Below, piece after piece: positions 1 through 12,856 of a stretch of 64,000 bases of DNA (the stretch's first letter is position 1; every line of letters starts with the position of its first letter). The DNA is from Atherix ibis (lineage: Eukaryota > Arthropoda > Insecta > Diptera > Athericidae): assembly GCA_958298945.1 (NCBI GenBank), contig OY282606.1:30663740-30727739 (forward strand). The letters are read 5' to 3'. The translations under genes were made by a program, and so were the position numbers. A model generated the notes under the pieces. It made no database searches. It worked only from the letters and a program-made list of their open reading frames with translations, and was not told the origin of the DNA.

Positions 1-1197
1 TTAAATGACTCGTTAAACGAAGGCGATGAAAGCTCAGTTAGTAGTCTGTCAGACGTGTCATCAGTTAGCAAGAAATCAAGGTGGGTTGGTAAACACAATC
101 GGGCTAATTGTCTTAGCTGCTCTCGAACGCGTGGGAACCGACATAATCCGAAAACTGATAGCGATGCTAATATACTTAAACGAAAATCCAATTGTTCATC
201 AGTTCATCTATCCGATATGTCGTTCAACTCACCAGAAAGTATATTGAGTGATGAAAGTATGCCAGATCGCATCACAATCAGCATTTTATATCATGTGCAG
301 CGAATGTCTAATCCGATTAGTAGCAAACAATCCACGTTAGCCTTACTGGAATTGAAACAGAAACATCCGACTTCATTTCAGGACACGTGTTTATACTCTG
401 AGGTGTGTAAAGCATTGGGACGCAATACATACCGTATGATTGCTCGTCGCTTCCTACAAGAATTATTCTTTGATTTGAAATTTGAGAATTTTTATACGGA
501 AGCAAATGAAATTCTTAGTCGTAAAGAAAAGGAGTTCGGTAGTACTAGTAGTAATAGCCTAAATTTAGAAAATGATTCGAATTATACTGCCCGAGTTGAT
601 TTGAGCATCACTTCACCAAATGATGCGCAAACGACTCAATCACATTCTGCATCATCGACGCCATCCTCATCAACATCCTCGTCGTCATCATCATCAACAA
701 CAATAGCGTCGTCTTCATCTCCATCAACTAACTATACAACATATAAAGCGCACTTAAAATCGCCACCATTAGAAAGTGTCTATGAAACTAGCTACGAAAA
801 TTTAAGTGATTCATTAAATTCAAAAAACAATAACCATTATAAAAAAATAGCCGAAATAAGTGATTTAAATATTAAACCAAAAAATGACAACAATACTAGT
901 GATATGACCGATCCTAGGAAGATTGTCATCGAAAATGAGAACAAAAAATATACCCGTGGTCGATTTTATACTCTCGAACTAGATTTAAGTTGTACAAAAA
1001 ATAAATTTCCAATAACAGATCGAAGAAAAAAGGACTATTCGCCAACTTTGAGCACGTCCGATAGTATTTTTCCACAAATAACATTCACCAAAAGTCTGGC
1101 ATCGTCAGTAGCAACACCCACTGGAAGTTTGTATTGCGAAAAACGGTTGCAATCATCTAAATCAGAGGCTGTTCTATCAAAGACTAAGCAGAACTAA
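1..1197 (+). CDS. 3' terminal exon of an unidentified serine-rich protein (5' end outside window)
   Basis: The frame is open from base 1 to a TAA at 1195-1197, giving at least 398 residues with no methionine needed inside the window, so this is the C-terminal part of a longer protein. The first 85 or so codons are rich in Ser, Asn and Lys. A compact, probably folded and conserved stretch follows at about 265-535 (motifs ISILYHVQRM, LALLELKQKHPTSFQD, LYSEVCKALG, ARRFLQELFFDL), then a poly-Ser/Thr run coded by TCA/TCG/TCC repeats at 640-730 and a polar tail. I do not recognise the family. The regular mix of hydrophobic and charged residues in the central block argues for a real helical domain, while the flanks look disordered. 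No membrane segment is seen. The ORF in another frame at 26-247 is a shadow. Confidence 0.8.
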   Translation, partial: LNDSLNEGDESSVSSLSDVSSVSKKSRWVGKHNRANCLSCSRTRGNRHNPKTDSDANILKRKSNCSSVHLSDMSFNSPESILSDESMPDRITISILYHVQRMSNPISSKQSTLALLELKQKHPTSFQDTCLYSEVCKALGRNTYRMIARRFLQELFFDLKFENFYTEANEILSRKEKEFGSTSSNSLNLENDSNYTARVDLSITSPNDAQTTQSHSASSTPSSSTSSSSSSSTTIASSSSPSTNYTTYKAHLKSPPLESVYETSYENLSDSLNSKNNNHYKKIAEISDLNIKPKNDNNTSDMTDPRKIVIENENKKYTRGRFYTLELDLSCTKNKFPITDRRKKDYSPTLSTSDSIFPQITFTKSLASSVATPTGSLYCEKRLQSSKSEAVLSKTKQN

Positions 1198-4124
1198 CTA
1201 AGTTTTTATTTTTAAATTATTTTATTATTTGTTACTATTGTAATTTTTATTATTATAGTAAAAATTAAATACACACATATATTTAAATATATGTATAATT
1301 ATAAAAGGAATTAAATTTTTAAAGTTTTTAATTTGTCGAAAATTTCTGCATTCTCACATAATTTTACCAACAAAAGGTTAATATTTTTTTTTTTAGAATA
1401 TCAGAAAAATTGATTATTTTGACATTAAAATATTATTGAAAAAAAAAATTAATTATAAAATATGTAAATGATATATAAAAGTAAAAATTGATCTAAACAC
1501 ATAAATTTCTTCTCGATCTTTTCTATAAATTTTGTTTGTTAATTATATATAAATAAAGCATGTAAATTTTTAACTTTTGGCACTTTTATTATTATTGTCA
1601 TCATTCAAATATATATTGTATTATTTTTAAGAATTAGTTCTCACCTTGTAATTAATTACAATAAAAGAAAAAAGTAAAAACTCACAAAATTAGTTTCTGT
1701 TTTTGAGTAATTATGTATATTTAATTCTCTATATTTCCAACCAATCTTTGTTGCCTAAACTAATGATAGTGGTGTTGTCGCAATCTGTATATTTAAATCA
1801 GTAAACTGCAATTATCACCATACTTATCTCGCGATTCGATAACTGCGTGCAACTTTCGCAATGGAAGTTTTGTACAATTCAGCATTATACAAATATTTTG
1901 AATTGCAATTGTGACGATTCATCATTAATATGCATTATAATTTTCTTCTATTTTATTTGGGCTTACACATTAATTTGCAATATTTTCAGCAATTACTTCA
2001 ATAAAAATTACACAATTCTAAAATATATTAGATTGTTTCTATAAAAATTATATTTTCATATATGGATAAAATATTATAGAATATTAGTGAAATTACCCGC
2101 AATCAATATAAATTTTGTGTTTTCCGTGTGCGACGATAAATATTAATAACGTTTGCTTAATAGGAAGTTGCCGATTTTCAAATGTTATTTTTTACATAAA
2201 CATATATATGAAATTTTGATAAAATGAAATAGTCAAACAATTTAGTATATTTTTATTATGAAGTATAATTTTATTAGTTAGAAATAAGAAAACTGCAATA
2301 TTCGCAATTTATATAGCAAAACACGACTAAAATCCAATTATAACGCTTATTGACTTACCAAGTTATGTGTGCTATATAAGTTTGTATAAATATATTTTTA
2401 AAAAAATAAATAAAAACTTTATTTTCCTTTAATTTATATTATTTTTATTGGTAAATATATGATTTTTTTATTCGAAAAATTAAAATAATTCTTATTTATT
2501 TATTAAAACAATTAAAAATAATAAATTATTGATTTGGCACCAAGAAATATTTGTACAAAAATAAGTAAAACTTCCATGGCTTATATAATAATATAAACAA
2601 AAATTAAGTATGTATTGTAATTGACAATAATTTGCTGGTTAATCACATTTTGTACAAAAATTAAAAATATTTTTAAATTAAAATGTACAAGAACTTATAA
2701 TCTTAATATCACATTTCCTGTATGATTTTTTTTATCTAGTTTGTAAATATAGGTCGTCCTGCTGATGCGTTTATTAACGCTTATTTATATATAAACATAT
2801 ATTTTATGTTTTTTAAATTGTATTAAAAAATTGCCAAAAAAATTATTCTTTATATTGTATAAGCGATCTTTTTGATTGTTTTTGATAAATACTTTTTAAA
2901 ATAGTCTTTATTTATATTTGCTGTAAAAGCGTTAATTGTATATATATGGTTAAATATAAGGCAAATGAACAATTAAATAGATCTTTTTAAATTTTTAAAA
3001 TAATTTTCATATTTGTGGAATTATGATTTTTTTAAAATGTATAATAGCATATAAGAAAAAATAATACATAAAAAAATTAACATTATTTATACCAAAAATA
3101 AATAATTACCTAATTAACAAATATTAAAATACAAATTTTAACGAACAATTCTAATTCTAAATCATTTGCAAATAATGTAAATACACAATTATATATTTAT
3201 TTTAAATAAAATTTAATGGAAGATTGTTTAATACTAACGCTCAAACTTACTATAATGAAAGTCTACTATTTTTCAATTATAAGTTAATTGAACCAACAAA
3301 CAAAATGCATATTGTAACAATGTGATTTTTTTTATATATTCATAAAATAAATAAAAGTGAAAATATATTTTCTGAGGTCACATTTTGTAATCCTTTAAAA
3401 TCAGAAAATGCTTTAAAATATTTTTTTTATATTTGTATTATGTTAAAATAAATACAAAACAAATCAAGTTCAATAAAAAAAGTACATATCACAAAGTAGT
3501 ACTTAATTTAAAGTTTCGATGCCCATTATTAATTACTCTAGTATACAATTTTGTATATCGCACTAAACTAAGCATTTTTTATTAGAATATAAGAAATAAT
3601 TTTTATTATACTTCTTTGGTTACGTTATTAATCATTTCAAGTGCCTGCACGAGAATTTTTTTTATTTGAAAAGATATATTTAGACGCAAATTAGACAAAA
3701 AATAAATTATTGTCTGTATTTGTTTACATTGAAATCTTCCTTTATTTTCCCTGAGTATTTAAATGGGAAATACGAAAAAAAACTGACATAAACATTTTCA
3801 TAATTGGAGTAAATGAAAATTTGTCTTTCAATAACTAAAAAAATGAATAAAATCAAGGAATATACAAACATTAATAATAATGTTCAATAAATATACCTAT
3901 ATATATTTTATATAGCATAGTATATCAATGTTAAAAATATTGAACAATATTAAGCTCTTCGTTCTGCATCTACGTTGTTAAGAAGTTATTGTACTTATAA
4001 GCATATTATTGGGATTAAATGTTACTTTCCCAAATTCAATTGTTTGCTCGGTTACTAATTGATATCAATAAGTATATTAAATACCAGGAATGTAATTTTT
4101 CACCTTACTATAATATAAATGAAT
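1198..4124. other. Intergenic AT-rich stretch with 3' UTR of the upstream gene
   Basis: Very AT-rich sequence with many short A and T runs and several AATAAA-type polyadenylation signals (for example near 1551), as expected for a 3' UTR followed by intergenic DNA. The one plus-strand ORF of 65 codons at 1847-2044 has no recognisable motif. I see no further gene, RNA or transposon ends. Confidence 0.6.
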
Positions 4125-6157
4125 TCAGTACTGCTGTGGAAATAAAATTGAACGTACTTTGCGTGATAGGGGAAACGTTTTATTCGCCAAATTGCGCCCC
4201 TCTGAAATTGTATTACAATAATGGCCGAAATCATCTGTATTTAGTGAAAATATCATTGCTCCACCAAATCCATTCTCCTTGATATAATTAGCTTTACATG
4301 TAAAACTCTCTTCATCTTCATATGAAATCCATTCAACACCGGAATATACATACGGTGAACATGTTTCCTTATCGAATACGCGATTTACGAAAATATTATT
4401 TTTCATAAACCAGCACAATTCCGAATATGCAACAAACCCATAAGAACCAACCGTACCAACATCGTCAGCAGGACTTCCAATTACATTGTTGTAAGGATTT
4501 ACAAGCCTAAAAATAAATAATGTATATTACTATTAAAGTTTGTGAGCAAAATTTTACCGAAACGAGTGTCCATATGTTGGAAGGCCTACTATTAATTTGC
4601 TCTTGTCTAGTCCTCGCGATATCCAAAAATTTAAGGAACTATTAAGGTTTAGTATAGAAAGGACAAAATGTTCATTCCGCCTTGCGTAAAGAGGTGAATT
4701 AATACCTTTTTTAGAAAAAAAAAACCACGTGGAATAATTATTTAGTCATAGTACATCAAATTAATACGTTTTCTTATGAAAATCTTAACCATACCTGTAA
4801 ATGGTGTACTTTTAGAATAAAAGTGATAATCGTACGACATTACATTAATATAATCAGCATAACTATTCAGTTCAGTAAAATCATATGCGAAATAAGCAAT
4901 TCCCTCTATTGCCGCTGCCGCAATACTTAATAAATATGTGCGGTGCTCTCGCTGATATTCGCGTCGTATTTCGTGTAATAATTGAGAGAAATGTTGACGT
5001 TGTCGATTGTAGGCACTCGGAAATTCCCAATCGATATCAACTCCATCTAAATGATAAGTTTCGAGGATATCTTTTAAAGATTGAATGAATAATTTTCTAT
5101 TTGCATGATTTGACACCATTTGCGAGAATCCACCTACTTCAGCTCCGCCTACCCATACCAAAAGTTTTAGATTTTTGTTTTTTACTTTCAATTCCTTAAT
5201 TTGGATTAAAATATCTTTTTCTTCATTATTGATAACAATCCGATTATCTAATACGTCAAATGGTCCAACATGCAAATGTGTACATAAATGTGCATCTATT
5301 TCTTTTGGTAATAACATATTAAATGTTTTTAAGTCAATTGGCAACCGATAATAGCAGACTAACTTGATATTTGAATCATTATTTTTAGACTTATAAATAA
5401 AGTTACCCAATTTCGATGGATAAATTTTTTCATTTTCTATTTCCTTAACTGAATTTGTATTATTTTGATTATCATATGATAGCATATGTGATAAACTTAT
5501 ATTTAAATTATGATAATTTTCAGAATATATTTGAAGGCGATAAATCCATGATGCGGGTATATCTAAAAGAACAATATAATTTTTTTAAATTCATAATTTT
5601 ATTATAAGTTAATGTATTTTAGTAAAATTTCATTCTATATATTGATTATTTTCTTTGTTGAGAGGTTATTTACTTATTGTAAATTCTATATTAATTAGAA
5701 CGTAATATAATTTTATCAAAGTAAAATATCTTTTTTACTTTGAACTCTAAATTATAAACTTTTCAATCTTATAATAACCTTTACTTACAATTAAACAAAA
5801 AAAAAATTTTTTTCGTTTATGCTTTTATTTAAAAAACTGATTGTTTAAAAAAAATTAAGAACAAAAACCTTTCGAATTATTTTCGATAACAATTCTTATT
5901 TGACACTTACCAATCATCTTTGGAGGAATATTTAATGATTGCCTATATATAACAGTCCATGTTGCAAAAACTGCTACACTAGATGCTGCACAGAGAATAA
6001 TAAGGATGCATATTCTAAGGCAATTGTGATTATTTCTTATAATAGAACAAAAAAGAAAATTTTAAGTGTTTCTTTTAATTTGCAAACCAATAGTAAATTT
6101 ATACTTTGAATTATCTTGTTCCTTTAATAACTCATATTTGGCCTGTTGCGTTGCCAT
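4125..6157 (-). CDS. Cht11: GH18 chitinase with N-terminal membrane anchor (Cht11-like)
   Basis: Five exons on the minus strand: 6157-6105, 6035-5911, 5562-4795, 4705-4558 and 4506-4125. They sum to 1476 nt, giving 491 aa, with GT-AG junctions and matching phases. The product is a glycoside hydrolase family 18 enzyme that cleaves beta-1,4 links in chitin through a substrate-assisted mechanism. The catalytic signature DGVDIDWE is at residues about 232-239, with Glu239 as the acid/base. Other GH18 strands are visible (KLLVWVGG, YINVMSYDYHFYS, LIVGLPTYGHSF, GGAMIFSLNTDDF). There is no cleavable signal peptide. A hydrophobic segment at about 27-48 (CILIILCAASSVAVFATW...) suggests a type II membrane anchor with the catalytic domain outside the cytoplasm. 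No chitin-binding domain follows the catalytic domain. Single-domain insect chitinases with an N-terminal anchor are, from memory, the Cht11 type; the symbol rests on that and could be another small chitinase. Confidence 0.85.
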
Positions 6158-7374
6158 TATTTATTAATTATTCAATTATATTAAGATGAATATATGTCCA
6201 GCAATTTTACGAGATATACTGCTTTATTTGAAATAAAACATTTCGGACAATTTTTGCAAATTGGACACAGATTGCACACTCCAATGTGACAGCAGTATAT
6301 AAAGATATTAAATAAAGAGAACAAAAAAACACACTGATTGTTGAAGCATAGAATACGGCGAGTGAATGCAAATTAAATTCGCCGCATGCTAGCGTATTTA
6401 TTTCTAAATAACTCATATTCGCTGTAATATTAAAATGTTCTTCGTAATTTTTTTCACTACTTGTGCAAAATCGCTTACTTGCAGCAGTTAAGAAAAAGTA
6501 CAACCGTTAAAATATCAGTTAAGTTTATTCTAAGAACTCTTTCTTTTTTTCCAAATTAATTAATTCCCGTTCTTTCCTTTTGGAGCCAAAACTATAAGAC
6601 TACCTGTTTCTACACTCAGAGTTTAAAAACAAAAAAACAACTTTATATTTGGCAAAAATGTCCACTGTTTTTTTGGAACAGTTAGCGAAAAGTGGGAATT
6701 AAGTAATTAACTTTAATGACAGTGTTAATGAGAGTTTCAGAAGAAAGTAATCTTTTTAGAAAAAAGATTTACCTAACTTTTTATTAAACCATTCGCGTAA
6801 AACCATTTGAATGCAATGTAATTTTATTTTGAATATTTTTCCACCACAATTTATACTAAATTTGCTGGCGGCAGTTCGTTTGCCATCATGTCGGCTATTA
6901 AAATAATTTATAAAACAATGCGACCAAATTCGTTTATATTTGGAAAAAGTATATGATATTTAATCCCAAATGCTATTTATTATAGCAAAACTACAAAATA
7001 ATGTTATTTACAAATAACTTTATTACTAAAATAAACAAAAACAATAAATACTTATTGTTAAGACATAAAGCGTTATTGTAACATTGACCAGGTTATTTAT
7101 TTTTTTCTATTACTTATTCTTATTCTGATTTCGGAAATTATGAAAAAAGGATGAAACATTTTCTAACGTACAAAAAAGCCGTTTTAAAATATTTTTCAAA
7201 TTTCTAATTAGTTTGTTGAATGGATAATTGCCGGACTTAAAATAATTTAATTTTGTATTTTTCTCAGTGTTAACGTATTTTTATGTGGAAAGATAAAGAA
7301 TAATTTGTGTCTTTAAATTTATAAATATGCTTCCTTATTTTACATAGTCAATTATTGGTTTTGAATCCATGTGG
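6158..7374. other. Intergenic region between the chitinase and MINDY-3 genes
   Basis: AT-rich spacer holding the chitinase 5' flank and the MINDY-3 3' UTR (both genes read leftward). A 98-codon minus-strand ORF at 6207-6503 contains hydrophobic stretches but no recognisable domain or clear splice context. No RNA gene or transposon end was seen. Confidence 0.5.
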
Positions 7375-9845
7375 TCAGTTTAGTGATGGTATTCGCAAAT
7401 CTAACCAATTCACTTCTATATTTGGCCATTTTGTTTGTAGACACGTCAACATAGGATTTGATGAGCTACACATTGATTTCAAATCGCTTTCGAGTAAAAT
7501 CGCTTCTCCTTTACAATATTTCACCTAAAAATTAAATTAATTGTCATAAGTGTATAGAGATATATCTTTTGGAAATACTTTAATTCCATGATTAGATCCT
7601 GGAATGCCATTATAATGCATTAGACTGAAGGTATCTGGTACAGATCTTTGATCATCAGGAAAGAACTCCTCCATAAAAGCATTCATCAGAATAATACCTA
7701 AATTCTCAGAGTCCAGCCTTTTTATCATAATATCAACACTAAAACGAATGTAGAAATTAACTTGTACTTTTTTAGTAAAAGTACATTATTGCTTATTTGT
7801 TCATCTTACTATTCTGGATCATATACTAAATCGAGAGCGCAAAGCACATTTTGTAAAACTGCACTTGGTATAAAATTGTTACCATCTGGATCATAGGATT
7901 TAAAAACCCTTCGAGCTATTTCACTGGGTGTTTCTGGCGATACTAATCTCTTTTCATTACTGAATAAAACTAAATATTATGAAGTTATTATAATAATTCA
8001 TATTTTTTTAATGTTTAAAAATATTACCGGTCAGATGTGTCTCTGATCCCATTACCCAAACCGGATTTTTAGGATTTTTATAGAAATAACCAACAGTGAT
8101 ATATCGCATTTGTTCCAAAAGTGTAATAAATCCAATATCAGCTTGCTGGTTGATACCTTTTAATTCTAAATTTAGAAGAATATCTTTTAACAGAATTTTA
8201 TTTTAATATAAAAATATATCATTATTACTAAGGCCACCAACGTCTTGATCATTATCCCATACATGCGCAACTGCTCGACCTGTCAACATTAAATTAATTA
8301 GAGCTTGAGATCCACATCCGTACATGTCATGAATAAGAGGCTCCGAAGTATCCGATAGCTCATTTGTGATGTATGCTGTGCCCTAAATAAATTGAAGAAT
8401 ATTTATTTTTATTTATTTAATAAAGATTTATTGTTTTTTCTAAAACAAATTTATGAATTTTTAATTGTTTATTGAATATAAACTAATATCAAATAAATAC
8501 AAACCTTTGTTAATAATACACTGTACATAAATAGTAGAATTCCATATCTACATTGAAGTACACCAAAATTTTCTGTATAGAAGTTTTCAACTTGCTCAAT
8601 AGTTGCAAATTTTAAAATTGTTAATCGTTCATGAAAATCTTCTGGTAACAATTCATGATTTTGCGATGTGGATATCTAAAAATAATTGTTCATAATGGAA
8701 ATTCGATTTAAATTGTAAACATTTTTTCAAAAAAGATATTTATTTTACCGATGCTGTAGCTTCGTTTTGTGCTGTTTCTTCTTCACCTGGAGATTTCATA
8801 TTTGCGTCAATATCTTCATCGAGATTTTCTTTGGCTTCTAATCCATAATCTGGTAAAACAGCAAGGCGATATTGTTTCACTTTACATTTCATCAAAATAT
8901 TGCACAATGCCTGAATTAATAGACGGTTGCATTTATCTACAGTTAGCTAAAATATTTGTTCAATTATTTATCATTTCTCTTAGTACATTTCCAAGATATA
9001 TCAACAAACATCGTTAAAGCTATGGCCAGGCGTTTCCGTTAACAGAATTTTCAGCAGAAATGCTTGTACAGGAGCTATCACAGCACACGGACCTCCCTGT
9101 TTCTGCACTAAAGCTGAAGGCTCAATGTCACTAAATTCAAAACCTTCGAGAATTATAAAAATTATATTTATCCAATATATAAAGAACAAAAAACAAATAT
9201 TTTATTAACATTTCTATTTAATGGCCATCAATGAGCGAATGGAAGATGGTCAAGGCAACAACAATAGTAATAATCACTTGCAATAAAAGCAATTTTCATA
9301 TAATTTTTTTCGCGTATAACTGGCGATAAGCCCAATAAAACATATTTGGTAATCAAATTGAATAATCGGAGGTACACAATTTGACAGCTTTTTGATTTTA
9401 ACTCTAATGTAAACACCAAGTGTGTTCCATGGAACGACTCTTCCGTACAAAATATCATTTGTATTAGTCACTTTAAATAAACATATTACCCCACATTTAA
9501 TTAATTCAATTTGTTTCTCAAACATACTTTTATTTATATTACATATAAGGACATATTGAAAAAAAATTAATTTTACATTTTCGTAATGACTAAAATTGTT
9601 GCAATTCCATGTTCTTCGCCACATTAGACATTTCAACAACCGATAGAACCAAATTACTATTAGCAACTTTCTTTTCGAAAAAATAAACGATTCTTAGTGA
9701 TATATTTATGAAGTAATATTGAACACAAACCCTGGGACCATCTTCTAAATACATCCTCTTTAATATTTGGACCCCACAATAAGTTTTTGATTTCTATTAA
9801 TTCATATTCATCGTTCGATTTTGAGGCACTAGAATTGTCACCCAT
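7375..9845 (-). CDS. MINDY-3 (FAM188A-type) Lys48-linkage deubiquitinase
   Basis: Nine exons: 9845-9731, 9143-9010, 8946-8749, 8675-8505, 8382-8229, 8165-8028, 7969-7810, 7738-7579 and 7524-7375. They total 1380 nt (459 aa), and all phases agree. The family removes ubiquitin from substrates, with preference for long Lys48-linked chains, as a cysteine protease. The catalytic Cys is in GGPCAVIAPVQAFLLK near residue 57 and the catalytic His in GSETHLTV near residue 302. YGILLFMYSVLLTKG, GSQALINLMLTGRAV and FKSYDPDGNNFIPSAV (EF-hand-like in the family) match the known order, and the C-terminus ends CLQTKWPNIEVNW...IPSLN, as in animal MINDY-3. Exon 8 reads on to a stop at 7537, but a GT donor at 7578 joins it to the last exon, which carries the conserved family tail. 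Length is close to the vertebrate protein. Start chosen at the only upstream ATG, immediately before the acidic N-terminus (MGDNSSASK). Confidence 0.9.
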
Positions 9846-12800
9846 TTTTTCTTAAATATATTTATAAAATCGTATATTAACTTCAATAAAACACTGACGA
9901 CTGACCAAAATTACACAAATCCAATTTCAGAGTTGTCAGATGAACATTTGCCATATTTTCATTGTAGTGTGGTGAATTATGGTGAAATCAATTTTACATA
10001 ACCTAAGTTGGCGGTAATAATTTAAACAAACAAAAAATTCTATGGATAATTCAATTTTTATAGTTGTTCAGTATATTTTGTTTATAAAAAATTGTTGTTT
10101 GTACATTAACAAAATATGCTTTTTTTATTTTAGTTACTTTTGTACTTAATATTTTTAAAGAGTATTATTTAAATCATTTTTCTATTAAAAATTATATTTT
10201 GTAATATATGTCTGCATAAAAAATATTAAAGAAACCTAAACTAAATAACAAAATATATAAAACTTCATTGATTATTTATCTTAAAATACAAAATTTAGAT
10301 TATGATGTACGAGTATATCAAAATTAGAAAAGCTCACTCATTAGAATTGAATAGTTAGTATGCAACGATTTCTAAAAAATGATTTCTTTTATTTTTAATC
10401 AACCAATTAAATGGTCAATTTAAAAAATTAAAGTACGTAATAAAATCTATTTTGCTGCATTTATAATGTACAGAATACAAATAGTAAAATTTTGGATACC
10501 AATTCGAGAGAGGAAATATTTCAATTTAAACGAACTAATACGTAAGTATCTAATAATTCAAAGAATATTATGTCCATTGATTACATTTAACAATAACTAT
10601 TGTTTGCCTGCTCGATACTATTACTACAGGTGCATAAGCATATATTAACAGGTAACTTATTGACTCTGCTATGATATAAAAATTTCTTTAAGTAAACTCT
10701 TACTATTGGAGATATGATTGTCATTATCTTCAGTATGAAAATAAAATGCTTCCCTTCATGTATGTGTTCGAAAATATGTTATAAAATATATTATATATAT
10801 TGTATATAAGTATTTACGAGTATATTAAAGCATATTTTTTTCTACTAACGTATATTGTTCAAAAACAAGGCTGGAGTGAACAGTTGATTTCGTCAGTTGC
10901 TTGCGTACACTTGATCGACTCACATATAATAAACGAAAAGGTGTTAATGAGTAAGCATCAGGTGCGTTGATCGGAAAGCTCAGAAAATTTTTTTGATATT
11001 CGATACGGTACTAATAAAAAAAATCCAATTGAATAAGTGCAGTGCAATTTTATTTTTCAATATTTCATAAAAATCATGTGGATATTCCAAGAATTTGAAA
11101 AACAAATTTAACCGCAGCAAAAATATTAAATTTTTAAATTTTAAAATGTCTACTTGCTGTTGAAATTTTTTTTTTTCTTCTAAATAATAGCAAAAATTTG
11201 TTGGATAAGTGATTGAGAAGTACGAGTATATTCAGAAATCGTTTTTTTTATATTTCGTGATCAAAAGATAATTGTTTGTACTTTTTAAAGAATTCTTTAT
11301 TTATATAAGATTAATTATTTTCCAAATAGTTAATGATTAAGTTTAGATAATATTTTTTTATCGAAAGTATGCGGAACATATATTATTGCGAAGAAAAATT
11401 CAATATAATCATGTATTCATGTCAGGGATAGAAAACTTAACAAAAAACCTTTTAAAAAGAAACAAATTGTTAACTATAATTGCTTATGTTTCAATTTAGC
11501 GTTAATGGGAAATAACATTAATATTATAAAAAATACTATTGTATATAAAAATTATTCTTTTTTTCTTTTAGAAACATTTTTTTATTAGTTTTGAAACGTA
11601 AATATTTTTTTCCATTTTACTTTAGCAACAATTTGTAAACAATTCAATAAAATCAAGTAAAATAAAATACGACTTAAAGTATAAATACTCGCAAAATAAA
11701 TTTTTAACGCAATCAAAAGTTCAAATGTTTTTTTTTTTGTTTAAATTTTGTATTACTTATTCCGGTTAGATTATCATCTTGATTGTTTAATTTATCTATT
11801 AAGGTTAGTTAATATAAGCCTAGAGTGGTCGAATGTTTGATAATAATTGGCTCTCAAATGTGTGATGTATTGTGCAAGAAAAACGAGCTTATTGTTAGTC
11901 CGAGTCACGGTTATACATACTTAATGTAAATCAAAAATTAAGTAGGATGCAACATTCTCAAGTTTAAAAGCTATCAACCATTATCATTTTATATATATAT
12001 AGATATATATTTGGTCAATTAATAAAATTTAACAAAAAAAATCTTACTACAATTTCATTTTTATCATTTATATATACGATAAATTGGGATCATTCTTGTA
12101 CATATCAGTCTAAAAATACACGTTTTATAAAAATTTTGTCATTTCCAGTTTGAGACTTAAAAATTTTCCTTAAAGTCTTACTTTAGAAAATAATGTGTAC
12201 TATTTAAAATTCGTATATTTTCCAATAATTTAACCATATATCTTAAAGAACAAAACCGTAATGAATATAAAAATCATTTATTTGAACGCCTATATATTAT
12301 ATATCCTTAAAACAGTATTCAAAATAGTCTTAATTGAAATTCACAATAAAATTAATTAATTCTTAATAATTGAAAAAAACATTAAAGCAAATATTAGCTT
12401 TAGTCGATTAAATTTTTTAAATTAAGTTATAAGTAAACAATTTCTATTAGAATAGAATGCTTATCAAACAAGCTGGGTAGGTAATTAATAATAACAATAC
12501 ATAATTGTAAGGTGAGTCATAATTTTAGAAGAAAAAAGTGGAATGGAACATATAAAGTAATAAATATTTTTTTAATAAAGACATAATTTCTGATAGTCTT
12601 GAGCAACTTAGACTATTGTTATTGATAAAAAATACATTGTATTACATTAATCTTTTATAATAATTTTATCAAAATTTATAATACACAATATAATTTTTTT
12701 TTAATATTGATTTTTTTTCAATAATAACTTTAATTTTGTTTTTTTTTTATCGAAAGCTCATAGTTGAAATTGAATGTTCTCAACATTTTGTTAAAAACGA

Positions 12801-12856
12801 AACTGCAGTGCATATTATTAAAGTGATACAGTGAAGAAAAAAGACTAATAATAAAA
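9846..12856. other. Intergenic region and 5' flank of the Pvf gene
   Basis: About 3 kb of AT-rich DNA. 9846-10000 is the promoter side of MINDY-3. The stretch around 10860-10985 is locally richer in GC than its surroundings. 12780-12856 reads as 5' UTR running into the Pvf start codon. Three copies of the octamer TACGAGTA occur here (10308, 10815, 11221). The plus-strand ORF at 10466-10648 looks spurious. No other gene was seen. Confidence 0.5.
10850..10985 (+). promoter_or_regulatory. Candidate core promoter upstream of Pvf
   Basis: A TATATTG-like element near 10853 lies about 35 bases before TCAGTT (near 10889), which matches the arthropod initiator consensus. The downstream 90 bases are less AT-rich than the surrounding intergenic DNA. 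This is a weak motif-based guess; a spliced or long 5' UTR would be needed to reach the ATG at 12857. Confidence 0.2.

Noticed and set aside
6207..6503. 98-codon minus-strand ORF between chitinase and MINDY-3
   Set aside because: No recognisable domain, no clear splice context and low-complexity hydrophobic runs typical of AT-rich DNA.
7537..7560. MINDY-3 stop codon at 7537
   Set aside because: Reading through the donor at 7578 gives an abrupt end without the conserved C-terminus. Splicing to 7524-7375 restores the family tail, so the 7537 stop is intronic.
9228..9666. Overlapping minus-strand ORFs of 76 and 130 codons
   Set aside because: They lie wholly in MINDY-3 intron 1 (9144-9730) and show no motif.
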